Source of the DNA: Neoceratodus forsteri
Taxonomy: Eukaryota; Chordata; Ceratodontiformes; Ceratodontidae
Reading direction: 5' to 3'
DNA: 64,000 nt
Assembly: GCA_016271365.2 (NCBI GenBank)
Contig: CM057456.1
Span: 1,396,023,001-1,396,087,000 of the forward strand
Position numbers and translations under genes: made by a program. The notes under the pieces were generated by a model. It made no database searches and was not told where the DNA came from. It saw only the letters and a program-made list of their open reading frames with translations. Each line of letters starts with the position of its first letter. Position 1 is the stretch's first letter. Below, one piece after another: positions 55,510 to 64,000 of this stretch.

Positions 55510-55935
55510 GGTAGCAGAGTTCTGGTCATAGGAGGCTCATTGTGAATACCAGTGGTTCACTGGTTAGTGTTGGGGGGGGGGGGCCTGATGATGTCCTCCA
55601 TCTAGGTACAAATGACTTCTCAGCGTGTGAGGTCAGGGTGGTACAGGGTTGGATCAGGGAACTTGGGTGAGAATTTACGGGTGTGTCAAGATCAGTGGCA
55701 GTTTCAGAAGTGCTACTAGTCTCCAAAACCAGCTCGCCTAGAATGATCAGGATCTCTGAGTTGGACCAGTTGCTTAAGGACTGGTGCAGGAAGGAGGGGC
55801 TTTGGCTGTATGGGGGACTGGGGAAGTGTCTGGGAGGAGAAATCACTATACTTGCCAAGATAGGTTGCACCTCAGTGGCAGGGGAACCAGGGTGCTCAGC
55901 GACAGAATCTGTGAGTACATCGTGGGTAGTTTAAA
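55510..55935 (+). pseudogene. CR1 ORF1 SGNH-esterase remnant
   Basis: VLVIGGSL (about 55521) occupies the GDS serine block, with the Ser kept and the Asp changed. DDVLHLGTNDFSACEVRVVQ (55587-55650) is the GTND block. SVAVSEVLLVSK follows with the strand FSEVLP changed. LDQLLKDWCRKEGLWLYGGL and LAKIGCTSVAGEPG end the domain where D..H (usually DGLHLS) is expected; here it reads IGCTSV, so the catalytic Asp and His are lost. A remnant of the CR1-type esterase. Confidence 0.75.
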
Positions 55936-56169
55936 TGTAAACTGAGTGGGAGGGGGAACTACGTGGGTGTGCAGAACTCAAAGTTTTTAACAGTAGGAGG
56001 CTGGAAGGCCTTTGTCAAGTAGAGGGCACATTAAACAAAAGGGAGTTGGGGGGGTTTGGAGAAGGTGGGTATCGGAAGCACAGTAGGGGGATGGTAGTAA
56101 GGGGGGAACAAGACAGGGAAGGGGAGAAATCAGAGGGTCAGCCAAAGGGAGGAGGCGGAACTGGAAAGG

Positions 56170-56640
56170 GAAGGGGAGGGACACATGGGATGTGGAGAGT
56201 AATATCCAGAAATGCCAGGGGTCTGGGGAACAAGATGAATGACTTCCAGTCCATGATGATGGAGGGCTGAGGTGGCATTCCCTGACATCTGGGAAACCTG
56301 AACCATGGCCAGTATCTTTCTGTTCCTGGATACACACCCTGTAGGAAGGACATGATGAAAGGTGGTGGTGGGGGGGGGGAGTACCCCTCTGTGTTAGGGA
56401 GGGGATATGATCACAGGGGATGACATGGGGGACAGAGCACAGAGACTTTATGGGTGCATCTGCAGTCATGGGTGGAGAAGAAAATAAGAGTAGGGCTAGT
56501 TGAGTAGTTTAGTTGATGATAATATACTGACCACCAAGTCAAGATAAAACCACAGATTGAGATCTATGGGATAAGAAGGTTGAAATGGGTGGGGGAGAAT
56601 GGTAACAGTGGGGGACATTAACATGCCCAATATTTATTTT
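56170..56640 (+). pseudogene. CR1 ORF2 endonuclease N-terminus
   Basis: WRVISRNARGLGNKMNDFQS (56190-56250) is the N.RSL.NK block of CR1 endonuclease. PGYTPCRKDMMKGGGGGG matches the PGY...RKDR..RGGG block, and GGH*HAQ near 56615 (nucleotides GGGGACATTAACATGCC) is the GDIN.P block. Stops lie between them. The rest is missing. Confidence 0.75.
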
Positions 56641-57150
56641 ATTTATTTATTTACACCTTACTCACCCTGCTGTCTTTTACATATTGCTTAATCTGTGGCT
56701 CTTATTCCCCTACCCTGTACCATTTAACTGCCCTATTTTGTTTAGTTTTTTGTTTAGTTTATTGTTCTAGGAATTACTACCTTTGAGCCAGAGGCTCTTT
56801 TACAAAGGTTCCACGTCAATTAGGTACAGTACAAAAGGTTACATAGATAACACAACAATTTGTGTTGTGTCAAGAGCAAGAAAACATATACAAATACATA
56901 TTAAATCACTTGTGCAAAAGGACATGAGATATCAATAATCACATTATTATTACAAGAAAGAGGTCATGCCAGATTAGGAGAAACAAATAGGGAAAAAGTC
57001 CAGAACAGAAAGGTTAAGTGAAAGGTGTGGGGAGCAGACAATAGCAGGAGAAAAGGTTTCCCAAACATGTCTTTGTCAGATAACGGAACAGGGTGGGTAG
57101 TGAGAAAATAGGAGGTTTAATCAGGGCAGTCACAGGAGCTCTTCGTATTC
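56641..57150 (-). mobile_element. LINE 3' tail (minus)
   Basis: TACCTTTGAGCCAGAGGCTC then TTTTACAAAGGTTCCACGTC (56779-56818) is the inverse of the tail at 9370-9420. The AT-rich stretch 56641-56670 ((TTTA)n) may be the tail microsatellite. No coding part was recognised. Confidence 0.55.
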
Positions 57151-57209
57151 CCTTTCCACTCTTAATATCTCTTTCCTCCGTCTCCTAACTCTCTTCCCTG
57201 CCATAGACT

Positions 57210-58065
57210 AGCCCTTCAAGGGCTCCCTGCCCCTCAGGTGGGAGAAATGTGGATACCGGGCAGTTGTTGCTTCCACAGCTGCCGCCTGAGACACCTAGAC
57301 CAGACTCCTTACTAGTGAGGTGTGGCATTGCCGATACCCAGTTGGAACGTGAGCGCTTTTCTGCTCTGGTGTCTGATTGGCTCCTGCAGTCTGCTCCTGT
57401 GTCTCCCTCAATACTAAGCTAAAGTCTGATTTCTGTCTAAAATTTGCACAAAAAAGAGCTGTACTTACTTATTGCCTAACAGTTATGACCTCTGTTTTTT
57501 TCCTGTTAGAGTGTCAATAGTTGGGACTCTGTTTGATTACACTCCTTTCTGAATTTCTGTGGTTGGGCCAGTCTTTAGGCGTCAAGGAATACCAGTTCTG
57601 TTGTCCTACTGTTTTTGGTCCTCTTGCTGGTTCAGATGTTCCATTGTCCGTGGCCCAGTACATAATATCGATCCCTTCCTCCATCCCCTGACAAGGATAT
57701 GCTTTCCACGGACTCCCTGCCCATAGATGTGGGAAACCCGGGCACCGGGCAGTCAGCACTGCCTCTACCGCCGCCTGAGAACCTAAGCTCGGACTCTCCA
57801 TTAGCAAAGCATGGCATTAGCAGCCATCCAATTGGAATGTGAGCGCTCTTTGGTGTTGGCTTCCGATTGGTTCCCGCAGTCTGCTTCTGTGTCCGTTCTA
57901 AACAAAGCATAAATCTGATTTCCATGCCGAAATATGCCAAAAAAGAGCTGTAACTACTTTTCTCCTTGACTGTTAAGACCCTTATCCTTCTGTTTAGAGT
58001 GTTACATTTAGGGTTACTGTGTGATTACACTACTTTTCAAATTCTGTGATTGCGTCAGCTCCCTA
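57210..58065 (+). repeat. Two tandem units of about 490 bp
   Basis: Unit 1 starts near 57217 and unit 2 near 57707. Shared blocks in the same order: CTCCCTGCCC, ACCGGGCAGT, GCCGCCTGAGA, GTGAGCGCT, GATTGG, CAGTCTGCT, AAAAAAGAGCTGTA and TGATTACACT. GATTGG/CCAAT motifs recur in each unit, giving a promoter-like composition. The units resemble promoter monomers of LINE leaders; that is inference. Confidence 0.75.
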
Positions 58066-58350
58066 CATGAGCAGCCGATCACTTCTCCCTACTGAAGTTC
58101 CTACTAAGCCTCATCTTATGTCCTCCTTAAATATTATAGAAGCACTCTGAAATGATATGACTGATGTAACATTGAGTACTTACTTGCATTATTTACGTTA
58201 ATTGTTTTTTACTTGTGTTTTTTGGCTCTATTGTAAATATCTCTGAATGCATTTTACCATTTGACACGGAGCTAACCAGGTCCATCTTGTAAATGAGCTT
58301 GCTCAACGATGTTCGCCTACATAAATAAAGATTTTGTTTAATTGATTTAT
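58066..58350 (+). mobile_element. Rex1-like LINE 3' end (plus)
   Basis: GTAAATGAGCTTGCTCAACG then ATGTTCGCCTACATAAATAAAG (58289-58330) matches the 3' end of the LINE at 53085-53135 in opposite orientation. It directly follows the tandem units, with no ORF between. Confidence 0.7.
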
Positions 58351-58359
58351 TTTATCCAT

Positions 58360-58570
58360 CCATTTATTCATTCATGATTCGGAGATGCACCTTTGAGCGA
58401 GGCTTTCGTACAAAGGTTCCACGTCATATTGTACAGAGTAAGCTATAAATTGAGACACCAAAGTCACATAGAAATAATAAACACACATTTCTATAAAACA
58501 TTACAAATGTACAGGAACATTTAGCTGCTTTAGAGAAGCATTGTCAGAACAGGAGGAGCAGGGATGGGAA
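58360..58570 (-). mobile_element. LINE 3' tail (minus)
   Basis: CACCTTTGAGCGAGGCTTTC then GTACAAAGGTTCCACGTC (58391-58428) is the same inverted tail block as at 56779 and (plus) 9370. Coding part absent or beyond recognition. Confidence 0.6.
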
Positions 58571-58574
58571 TGTG

Positions 58575-60070
58575 AAGGGTAATGTTTGTTTTATTTTTAA
58601 CCAGGGAGTGGACTGGGCACAGCCCTTTTTCAGCCACACCTGACACACAGCATTACAATACATTTACTTAACATACAAAACAATTAATTACAATTACAAA
58701 CAGTATCACAATACAACTTCTTTAACATTAAATGTTAAAAATGGAGAAGGTGTAGGTAAGGGGGGAGAGGGAAGGTGTGAAAGGGGTATGTTGGTGATTA
58801 AAGTAATATAAGGGGTTATGTTAAATAGTTAATTGCAGTTGCAGGCCACTTTTGATGAAAAGTACTTTTCAAGGCAGATTTAAAGTGTCCGGGGGCAGAC
58901 AGGTCCTGTATATCGGTTGGGAGCTCGTTTAGCCATTTCGGTGATCTAACAAAAAAGGAGCATTTGGCCTGACTGTTCCTACAAAAGGGGACTTGTAGGG
59001 ATTTTTTGAGGGCACGCCAGGTGGAGTGCTTGTTATGAGCTGAGCAGATAAGCGATTTAAGAGAGGGGGAGGGAAGATCAAGGAGAGCCTTTTTACCAAG
59101 TAGGCACGCTTGGTATTTGATTCAGAGGTCTAGAGGTAGCTATCCTGAGCTGGTGTAGAAGTCACAGGTGTGTGTCAGTCTGTCAGCCCGTAGAGTTGGG
59201 TGACATACTTTTAAGTGCGACTTTTATTCTATGTAGGACTGAGTCTGCAGCTGTGCTGTAGACTACTAGCCCATAGTCAATCACTATAGTCAATCACCGG
59301 GAGGACAGAAGAGGCGACTGCTACCCGTCTGTCCTCCTCAGTGATACAATCTTTATTTCTGTAAAGGGCGCCCAGCTTTTTGTTTACTGTTTTTACTATT
59401 TGGTCGACGTGGTAAGAGGAAGAGAGGCTATCATCTAGGTAGACACCTAGGTATTTGAAGGTGTTGACCTGTTCCAGGGCTATACCTTTCCGATTATTGA
59501 CCATAAAGGGTTGGAACATCTTTTTTTGATGACATGTGATCAGCATGGTCTTAGTTTTTTTTGTAGTTTAAGAGTAGCTTATTGAGGGTGAATTATTGCT
59601 CCATGGCCATGAAGCTGCTCTGGAGATTACTCAGTGGTACTTGTTGGCTGCTGCTTCTGGTGTAAATTACCACGTCATCTGCACAGAGAAGGACTTGTGA
59701 GTCTGGGCATGCCAGGGAAGGTCATTGATGAACAGGCCGAAACGTAGGAACCCTAGGATTGAGCCCTGTGGTACCCCTTGCATGACAGGACGTGACTCAG
59801 ACGCGGTCCCATTTATTTTAACCCTCTGGGAGCATCTGGTCAGGTAGTTCTTTAATCATGTAACTGCGTCAGGGGAAAGTCCTAGTCTAGAGAGTTTAAG
59901 GAGAAGTTGATTAACTATGTCAAAGGCCTTAGTTAAGTCTATAAAGATGGAGCCCGCCAGGTTACTATTATCGATTGCCTAATGTGCGAAGTTGGTGTAT
60001 TCTAGTAATGTGGTGATAATGCTATGCTGTTTCCTGAATCCATGCTGTTGCTAGCATTGTATGTTATATT
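58575..60070 (-). mobile_element. CR1-group LINE, RT to 3' end
   Basis: The minus strand runs from an RT fragment at 60060 to a 3' end GGTTAAAAATAAAACAAAC at about 58585. The C-terminal block RSPKWLNELPTDIQDLSAPG (about 58950-58890) replaces WNSLP..IR of other families, so it is a subfamily distinct from the LINEs at 42.9 and 53.1 kb. Confidence 0.75.
58850..60060 (-). pseudogene. LINE ORF2 remnant (reverse transcriptase)
   Basis: QQHGFRKQHSIITTLLEYTN (60060-60000), AGSIFIDLTKAFDIVNQLLL (59960-59900), VMQGVPQGSILG (59790-59755), then in a new frame MLITCHQKKMFQPFMVNNRK and VNTFKYLGVYLDDSLSSSYH, KLGALYRNKDCITEEDRRVA and SSVLPVIDY (59546-59277). The YADD box is lost in a stop-rich stretch near 59680. 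The C-terminal block is described with the element. Confidence 0.8.
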
Positions 60071-60084
60071 GGCTAAGATGGGTT

Positions 60085-60260
60085 AGTGTGGATTAAAGCA
60101 TCCCACAGGCCAGCAGCAGGAGGAGCTAAGCAGTACTAGATGCAATCCAGGATGGGTTTCTAACTTGTGGGGGGACTGACAAGGAATCTGACCACCCTGG
60201 ACCTAGTGCTGACAAGTAGCTATCATGTCAGAAGCATCAGAGTTGCTGAGACACTGGGAT
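60085..60260 (+). pseudogene. CR1-type endonuclease remnant
   Basis: NLTTLDLVLTSSYHVRSIRV then AETLGWSNYQSV in the frame from 60167 matches the LDLVLT......I.V...LG.SDH..V block of CR1 endonuclease, with SDH changed to SNY. A 30-base stretch (GTAATTACCAGTCTGTGTGC) is imperfectly duplicated right after it. Short and isolated. Confidence 0.6.
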
Positions 60261-60399
60261 GGAGTAATTACCAGTCTGTGTGCCCAATCCATAGTAATTA
60301 CCAGTCTATGTGTCCAGTCACTGCTACCCATAGCAGTGGGAAGGGAAGAAGTGGGGGCCCTCTGAAGGGGAGGCCACAAGGAGAGAGGAAGAAGCCCCC

Positions 60400-60900
60400 A
60401 GCTGAGGAGGAAGCAGCTGTTGGTGGGGGACACTACTGTTAGGGGGATAGACTTGGGAGCAGCAGGAGAAAGGGAGAGGGAGGTAAAGTGCCTGAAAGGC
60501 GCTTCGGCTTGGAGGGATGGAGAGCAGCTCCAGAGGATCGTTAGTTCAACAGGAGATGGGAGGGAAGATAGACTGCATTGTCCACCTGGGGACAAATTAC
60601 CTGGCAAGGGACAGGTAGGGGTTGAGCAGGAAATTTTCCAGGAGCTGGGGAGGGGCCTTAAGCAAGTGGCAGGCACAGTGGCTTTTACCAAGGTGTTAGC
60701 TTTATATAGCAGGGAAGAGGAAAGGACACGCCACACCAGGGCTTTTAACAGTTGGTTGAAGGCATGATGCAAAGAGGAGGGCTTCAGTTATACTGGGGAC
60801 TGGGGGCTAACCTGGGAGGATATGGGCCTCTATGGGAGAGATGGCTGGCATCTTTCAGGAGGAGGACCACAGTCCTTAGTGGGAGGTTTAAATGCTACTT
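60400..60900 (+). pseudogene. CR1 ORF1 SGNH-esterase remnant
   Basis: VGDTTVRGIDLG (60420) is the GDS block with Ser changed to Thr. DCIVHLGTNYLARDR (60570-60615, second frame) is the GTND block with Asp changed to Tyr. AGTVAFTKVLALYSREEERT and RAFNSWLKA follow, then YGRDGWHLSGGG (60830-60865), which keeps the terminal D..H pair. Two frameshifts. Compared with the copy at 55.5 kb it preserves the catalytic Asp/His but loses the Ser. Confidence 0.78.
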
Positions 60901-61199
60901 GGGTGAACATTTAAACTAGTCAGGGGTCTGTAAAACCAAGGGAGGCAAGAATTGCTCCCCATCCCCCGATAATGAAGCAGCAGGGAGGGAGAGCCCAAGG
61001 AGAGTAAGTTCACCAGGGGCAGGGGCAAAAGAAGACAGAAATGGGGACAAGACAGAGAATAAGAGGGTATAAATCAGGAAAGCAAAAGGTAAGTAGTACA
61101 GCAGATGGGTAATGGAGAAGGTGGGTAATGGAGAAGGTAACAAGGGAGGGGGGGTCAGGGGGAGCTTCAGAGAACAGCACAGGCAGGAGGGGAGAAGCA

Positions 61200-61982
61200 G
61201 GAAAGGAGGGTGTAAGGTACGGAGAGCCATATACACCAATGAAAGGAGTCTGGGAAATGACATTCCAGACCTGGACGCTATCATGGCAGACACTAGCCTG
61301 GGTTTGGTGGTCATAACGGAGTTGTGGTGCACTGACAGCCACAACTGGGACATGGCCATACCGTGCTTCTCTCTGTTCAGGAGAAACAGGGAAAGGAGGA
61401 GGGGTTGTATTATATAGTATGTGAGGGAGGGAATCAAGGCCATGGAAGCACAGGGCACCCGGAGGAAAACAAAGGGTTGGAGTTGCTGTGGGTCATCCTG
61501 GAGGCATGTACTGGGACCACTATCCATACAGGGGTGGTATACAGATCTCCTGCAGTGGGAGAGGAGTTGGATAACGCATTTGGGGAAGCCATCTTCAGGA
61601 TGGCAAGCAAGGGTAAGTGCTGCTAGTTGAGGAATTCAGTCTGCCAGTTGTGGGATGGAGCCTTCCAAATGCAGCTTTAGCAAGGAACAGGGCCATCTTT
61701 GACTCCCTTTAAGGGGCTTTTCTCAGGCAGCTAGTCAAGATACCCACTAGGGATGGATCATTGCTGGGCCTGGTGTTTACAAACAGGGACGACACTGCAG
61801 ACGTCACAGTGGGCAGTCCCCTAGGTACCAGTGATCACTCTACAGTATCGTTTAACATTAAGATGGGAACAGAGGCAAACAACATAATGGTGAGGGTCCT
61901 GGACTTTAGGAGGATGGATTTTAAAGAAATGGGAGACTGCCTCAGAAACTACCTCATGGAGGGAATTGCCAGGAAGGGGTAG
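61200..61982 (+). pseudogene. CR1 ORF2 endonuclease
   Basis: YTNERSLGNDIPDLDAIMAD (N.RSL block), LGLVVITELWCTDSHNWDMA and FSLFRRNRERRRG (61230-61417); then TIHTGVVYRSPAVGEELDNA (61510-61590). The third frame is VKIPTRDGSLLGLVFTNRDD, GSPLGTSDHSTVSFNI (catalytic SDH) and RVLDFRRMDFKEMGDCLRNY (61736-61982). The GDFN block is destroyed near 61625. Three frame breaks. Confidence 0.82.
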
Positions 61983-62149
61983 AAGCACAGTGTGGGGAAA
62001 ATAAGGGATGGCATAATTAAGGCAACCAAGCTCTGCATGAATGAACAGAGTAAAAGTAGAAGAAAAAAGAGCCCACTATGGTCCTCAAGGTAAGTGGCAA
62101 AGGTGGTGAAGAAAATAAGGGTGGTATTCAGGAGGTTTATGTTATAATC

Positions 62150-62550
62150 TTTTCCATTCCTCCAACTTCCTCTTCCAGTCTGGCTTTAGGAGAGATTTTT
62201 TCATCATCTCCTTCTTACTTAGGGTCACTGATTCCATTCTTTCAGCAGTGGATCAGGGGAACATCACAACTGCCATTTTCATCGATCTGGTGATGGCCTT
62301 TGATTTGGTGCTCCTCTCACTCCTCCTGGATAAGCTGAGCTGTTCTGGCCTCTCAGGCCCCACTGTCGACTGGTTCTGTTCCTACCTCTCAGACTGCCAA
62401 CAGTCTGTACAGGTAGGAGGTGCCATCTCCCCACCCCTCCCTGTCCAGGCCGGTGTCCCGCAGGGCTGCATTGTGGGTCTAGTGCTCTTTCCATCTTTCT
62501 AAACAACCTCTCTTCCACCTGTGTCATCTCACATATTCACATATATGCAG
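62150..62550 (+). pseudogene. LINE reverse transcriptase, first part
   Basis: VTDSILSAVDQGNITTAIFI then DLVMAFDLVLLSLLLDKLSC (D..MAFD for D..KAFD), WFCSYLSDCQQSVQVGG and VQAGVPQGCIVGLVLF are RT blocks of an L2/Rex1-type LINE. The YADD box (ATATATGCAGATGAC, 62539-62553) is split off by a frameshift and lies at the very edge of the DIRS insertion. The frame resumes at 63875. Confidence 0.78.
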
Positions 62551-63874
62551 ATGACAGATCTTCGGGGGTATCTCAGTCATGAGGTCATACCGCAGAAACT
62601 TCAACATATTGAAGATTTTCCAGCAGTAGCACTGGGGCTGCCCATGCCGACGTCACCAATCCTATAAAGGCATGACTGACCCTGCTCCCTACTCAGTTCT
62701 TTCCCGCCATCAACTCTGTTCACATGGGTCTCCGCAGAAACTCTGATGCAGTTTTGCACCATTTTCACCTGTGATTACTTCTGTTTGAAGGATTTCTGAG
62801 CTTCAGGCTCTCTGGTGCGAGGAGCCTTATTTGAGTTTTCACAAAGACAGGTTGTCTTTACACACAAATCCTAAGTTTGTCTCCCCAAGGTGGTGTCTGA
62901 GTTTACCTTGAACCAATCCATCCACCTTCTTGTTTATTTTCCTGAGTGTGCCAATCCAGGGGACGCACTGATCCATATGTTAGATGTGTGCAGAATTCTG
63001 AAATATTATCTGCTCTGAACTAAGGACAGCAGAAGGTCAAAGCAGATTTTTGTTTCTTTCATCCCAGGAAGAGAGGGTGTTCAGGTTTCTAAACAATGTT
63101 TGTCCAAATGGTTGGCTCATTGTATTGTGTTCTGCTACAGCAAGCATGGCAAGGAGTTGCAGGGGCAGTAAAAGCCCATTCCACGAGGGGTATGGCTACC
63201 TCTGTGGCTTGCTCCAAAGGGATCTCAGCCACTGACTTTTGCGGTGCTGCAACCTGGAGTACCATCCATACCTTCACCAAGCACTGCAGTCTGGACATTG
63301 TGACTAGAGCCTGTGCAGGATTTGGCAGGGCTGTTCTGCAGGGCCTCCTATCTTAAGACTTAGTTGGCCTTCCTCCCAGACTGTTCTTTTGAACCTGTAA
63401 CTGCTTGGGACTTGTTCCTATGGTGTAACCTGATGACTGAGATACCCCTGAAGAAGACAGAACAGTTACTTAAGAACTTAACATAACAGTAGATCTTCGA
63501 GGGGATCTCAAGTCATCTGGTCTACCTTCCCTCCCACCATCCCCCTTTGTGTGGGGTTTTCTTTTCAGAACTGGTTATCTGGTGTTTCTAGCCTTTTTGT
63601 TTTGGGCTTAGGCACCTCTCTGTCTCCTCGGTCCCCCATGGCATGGGTGTGCTCCCTTAGTCTCCGGGGGAGAGAATTGAGGAGGGAGCAGGGCCGCTCA
63701 GGCCTTTATAGGGTTGGTGATGTTGGAAGGTGAAGTCAGCATTTGTGACCTCCAGGGTACTGCTGGAAAATCCTCCATGTGGATCCTGCTTCACCACCGG
63801 TGAAGTTCCTACGGTGTGACCTGATGACTGAGATCCCCTCAAAGATATACTGTTATGGTAAGTTCTTATGTAAC
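62551..63874 (+). mobile_element. DIRS-type tyrosine-recombinase element, internally deleted
   Basis: Inverted terminal repeats: left 62551-62720 and right 63645-63874. For example GACGTCACCAATCCTATAAA (left) is the inverse of TTTATAGGGTTGGTGATGTT (right), and TCTTCGGGGGTATCTCAGTC is the inverse of GACTGAGATCCCCTCAAAGA. Between the coding remnant and the right repeat, 63410-63525 joins a right-end-like piece (ACCTGATGACTGAGATACCC) to a left-end-like piece (AGATCTTCGAGGGGATCTCA). That is the internal complementary region typical of DIRS elements. No target duplication, as expected for recombinase-mediated insertion. It lacks the gag and RT parts. Confidence 0.85.
62770..63356 (+). pseudogene. 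DIRS tyrosine recombinase C-terminal remnant
   Basis: Upstream pieces read SFHKDRLSLHTNPKFVSPRW (about 62830-62895). The clear part is VKAHSTRGMATSVACSKGIS and FCGAATWSTIHTFTKHCSLD (63159-63300). The HSTR box provides the His and second Arg of the tyrosine-recombinase active site. The nucleophile expected in HTF..HY.LD is Cys here (HCSLD), so the enzyme would be dead. In DIRS elements this enzyme joins a circular cDNA into the genome. A stop follows at 63356 just before the internal complementary region. Confidence 0.82.
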
Positions 63875-64000
63875 TGTTTTTCCTCTACACCACCAGTCCC
63901 TCGACTGCATCTCTGGAAGTCTTATTTCAGCAAAATGTATACAATGTTCTGCACTGGTTCCAGTTCAGCCAACTTCAGGTCAACACAAAAAATGGTGTCT
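63875..64000 (+). pseudogene. LINE reverse transcriptase, continuation to window edge
   Basis: The frame LFFLYTTSPSTASLEVLFQQ then NVYNVLHWFQFSQLQVNTKN matches the stretch after YADDTQL in L2/Rex1 RT (L......WF..N.L.VN..K). It continues the LINE interrupted at 62550, and the element runs out of the window. Confidence 0.7.

Larger units (their letters stand above)
54760..56640 (+). mobile_element. CR1 LINE, 5' part
   Basis: G-rich leader (54760-55500), ORF1 esterase remnant (55510-55935), and the start of ORF2 endonuclease (56170-56640), after which the element breaks off at a (TTTA)n stretch. Orientation is opposite to the CR1 at 393-4530. Confidence 0.75.
60400..62110 (+). mobile_element. 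CR1 LINE, ORF1 and endonuclease
   Basis: A third CR1 with esterase then endonuclease on the plus strand. It stops just after the endonuclease at about 62110, where another LINE begins. The G-rich spacer 60940-61200 corresponds to the ORF1-ORF2 junction. Confidence 0.8.

Noticed and set aside
60260..60325. CRISPR-like spacing of two 30-base repeats
   Set aside because: Only one imperfect tandem duplication in a vertebrate LINE context; not an array.

Overview
The window is a transposon-packed stretch of a large vertebrate genome. Almost everything readable is a decayed mobile element, and many elements sit inside one another. The mix is L1/Tx1-group LINEs whose ORF1 carries CCHC knuckles, CR1 LINEs with an SGNH-esterase ORF1, L2- and Rex1-like LINEs, a DIRS-type tyrosine-recombinase element, TTAA-flanked MITEs resembling the Xenopus T2/Kolobok type, a hAT element and a tRNA-derived SINE. 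This fits an amphibian best; a lungfish or another large-genome tetrapod cannot be excluded. That is an inference from repeat content, because no marker gene is present.

Layout. 393-4530: nearly complete CR1 (minus). 5160-6390: three copies of an unnamed repeat, one split by a MITE with TAA target duplications. 7680-9510: a repeat with a degenerate hammerhead-like core, a tiny TTA-flanked MITE, and a T2-like MITE carrying a LINE tail. 9984-10105: the only convincing host coding sequence, one spliced exon of an Epac-type DEP domain (RAPGEF family, plus strand). The rest of the window would then be intron or intergenic DNA. 10577-11260: SINE and LINE tail. 11261-29775: Tx1-like LINE A (minus), split in its ORF1 by a 12.8-kb hAT insertion (14996-27790). 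The hAT has an 8-bp target duplication, two oppositely oriented BED-finger reading frames, a 540-bp hairpin and its own LINE insertion with a 2A-like motif. 29776-36425: Tx1-like LINE B, interrupted by a 925-bp Kolobok/T2-type element. 36428-40840: L2 LINE. 41127-42310: 3' part of Tx1-like LINE D.

42915-54720: a Rex1/L2-like LINE (minus), an L1 ORF1 (plus), an unassigned GC-rich block, a 75-bp alternating minisatellite, and degenerate satellite DNA split by a second L1 that itself holds a CR1 fragment. The section ends with another Rex1-like LINE (minus). 54760-62110: two CR1 copies (plus) showing esterase and endonuclease regions, separated by a tandem 490-bp repeat and several LINE tails. 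62150-64000: a LINE reverse transcriptase split by an internally deleted DIRS element.

No intact LINE or transposase frame remains; all are broken by stops or frameshifts. The nesting gives a relative order: Tx1-like A is older than the hAT, which is older than the 2A-bearing LINE; Tx1-like B is older than the Kolobok MITE; the L1 at 48.8 kb is older than its CR1; the LINE at 62.2 kb is older than the DIRS. Boundaries without a stated duplication are good to a few tens of bases. Family names rest on reading motifs, not on database searches.
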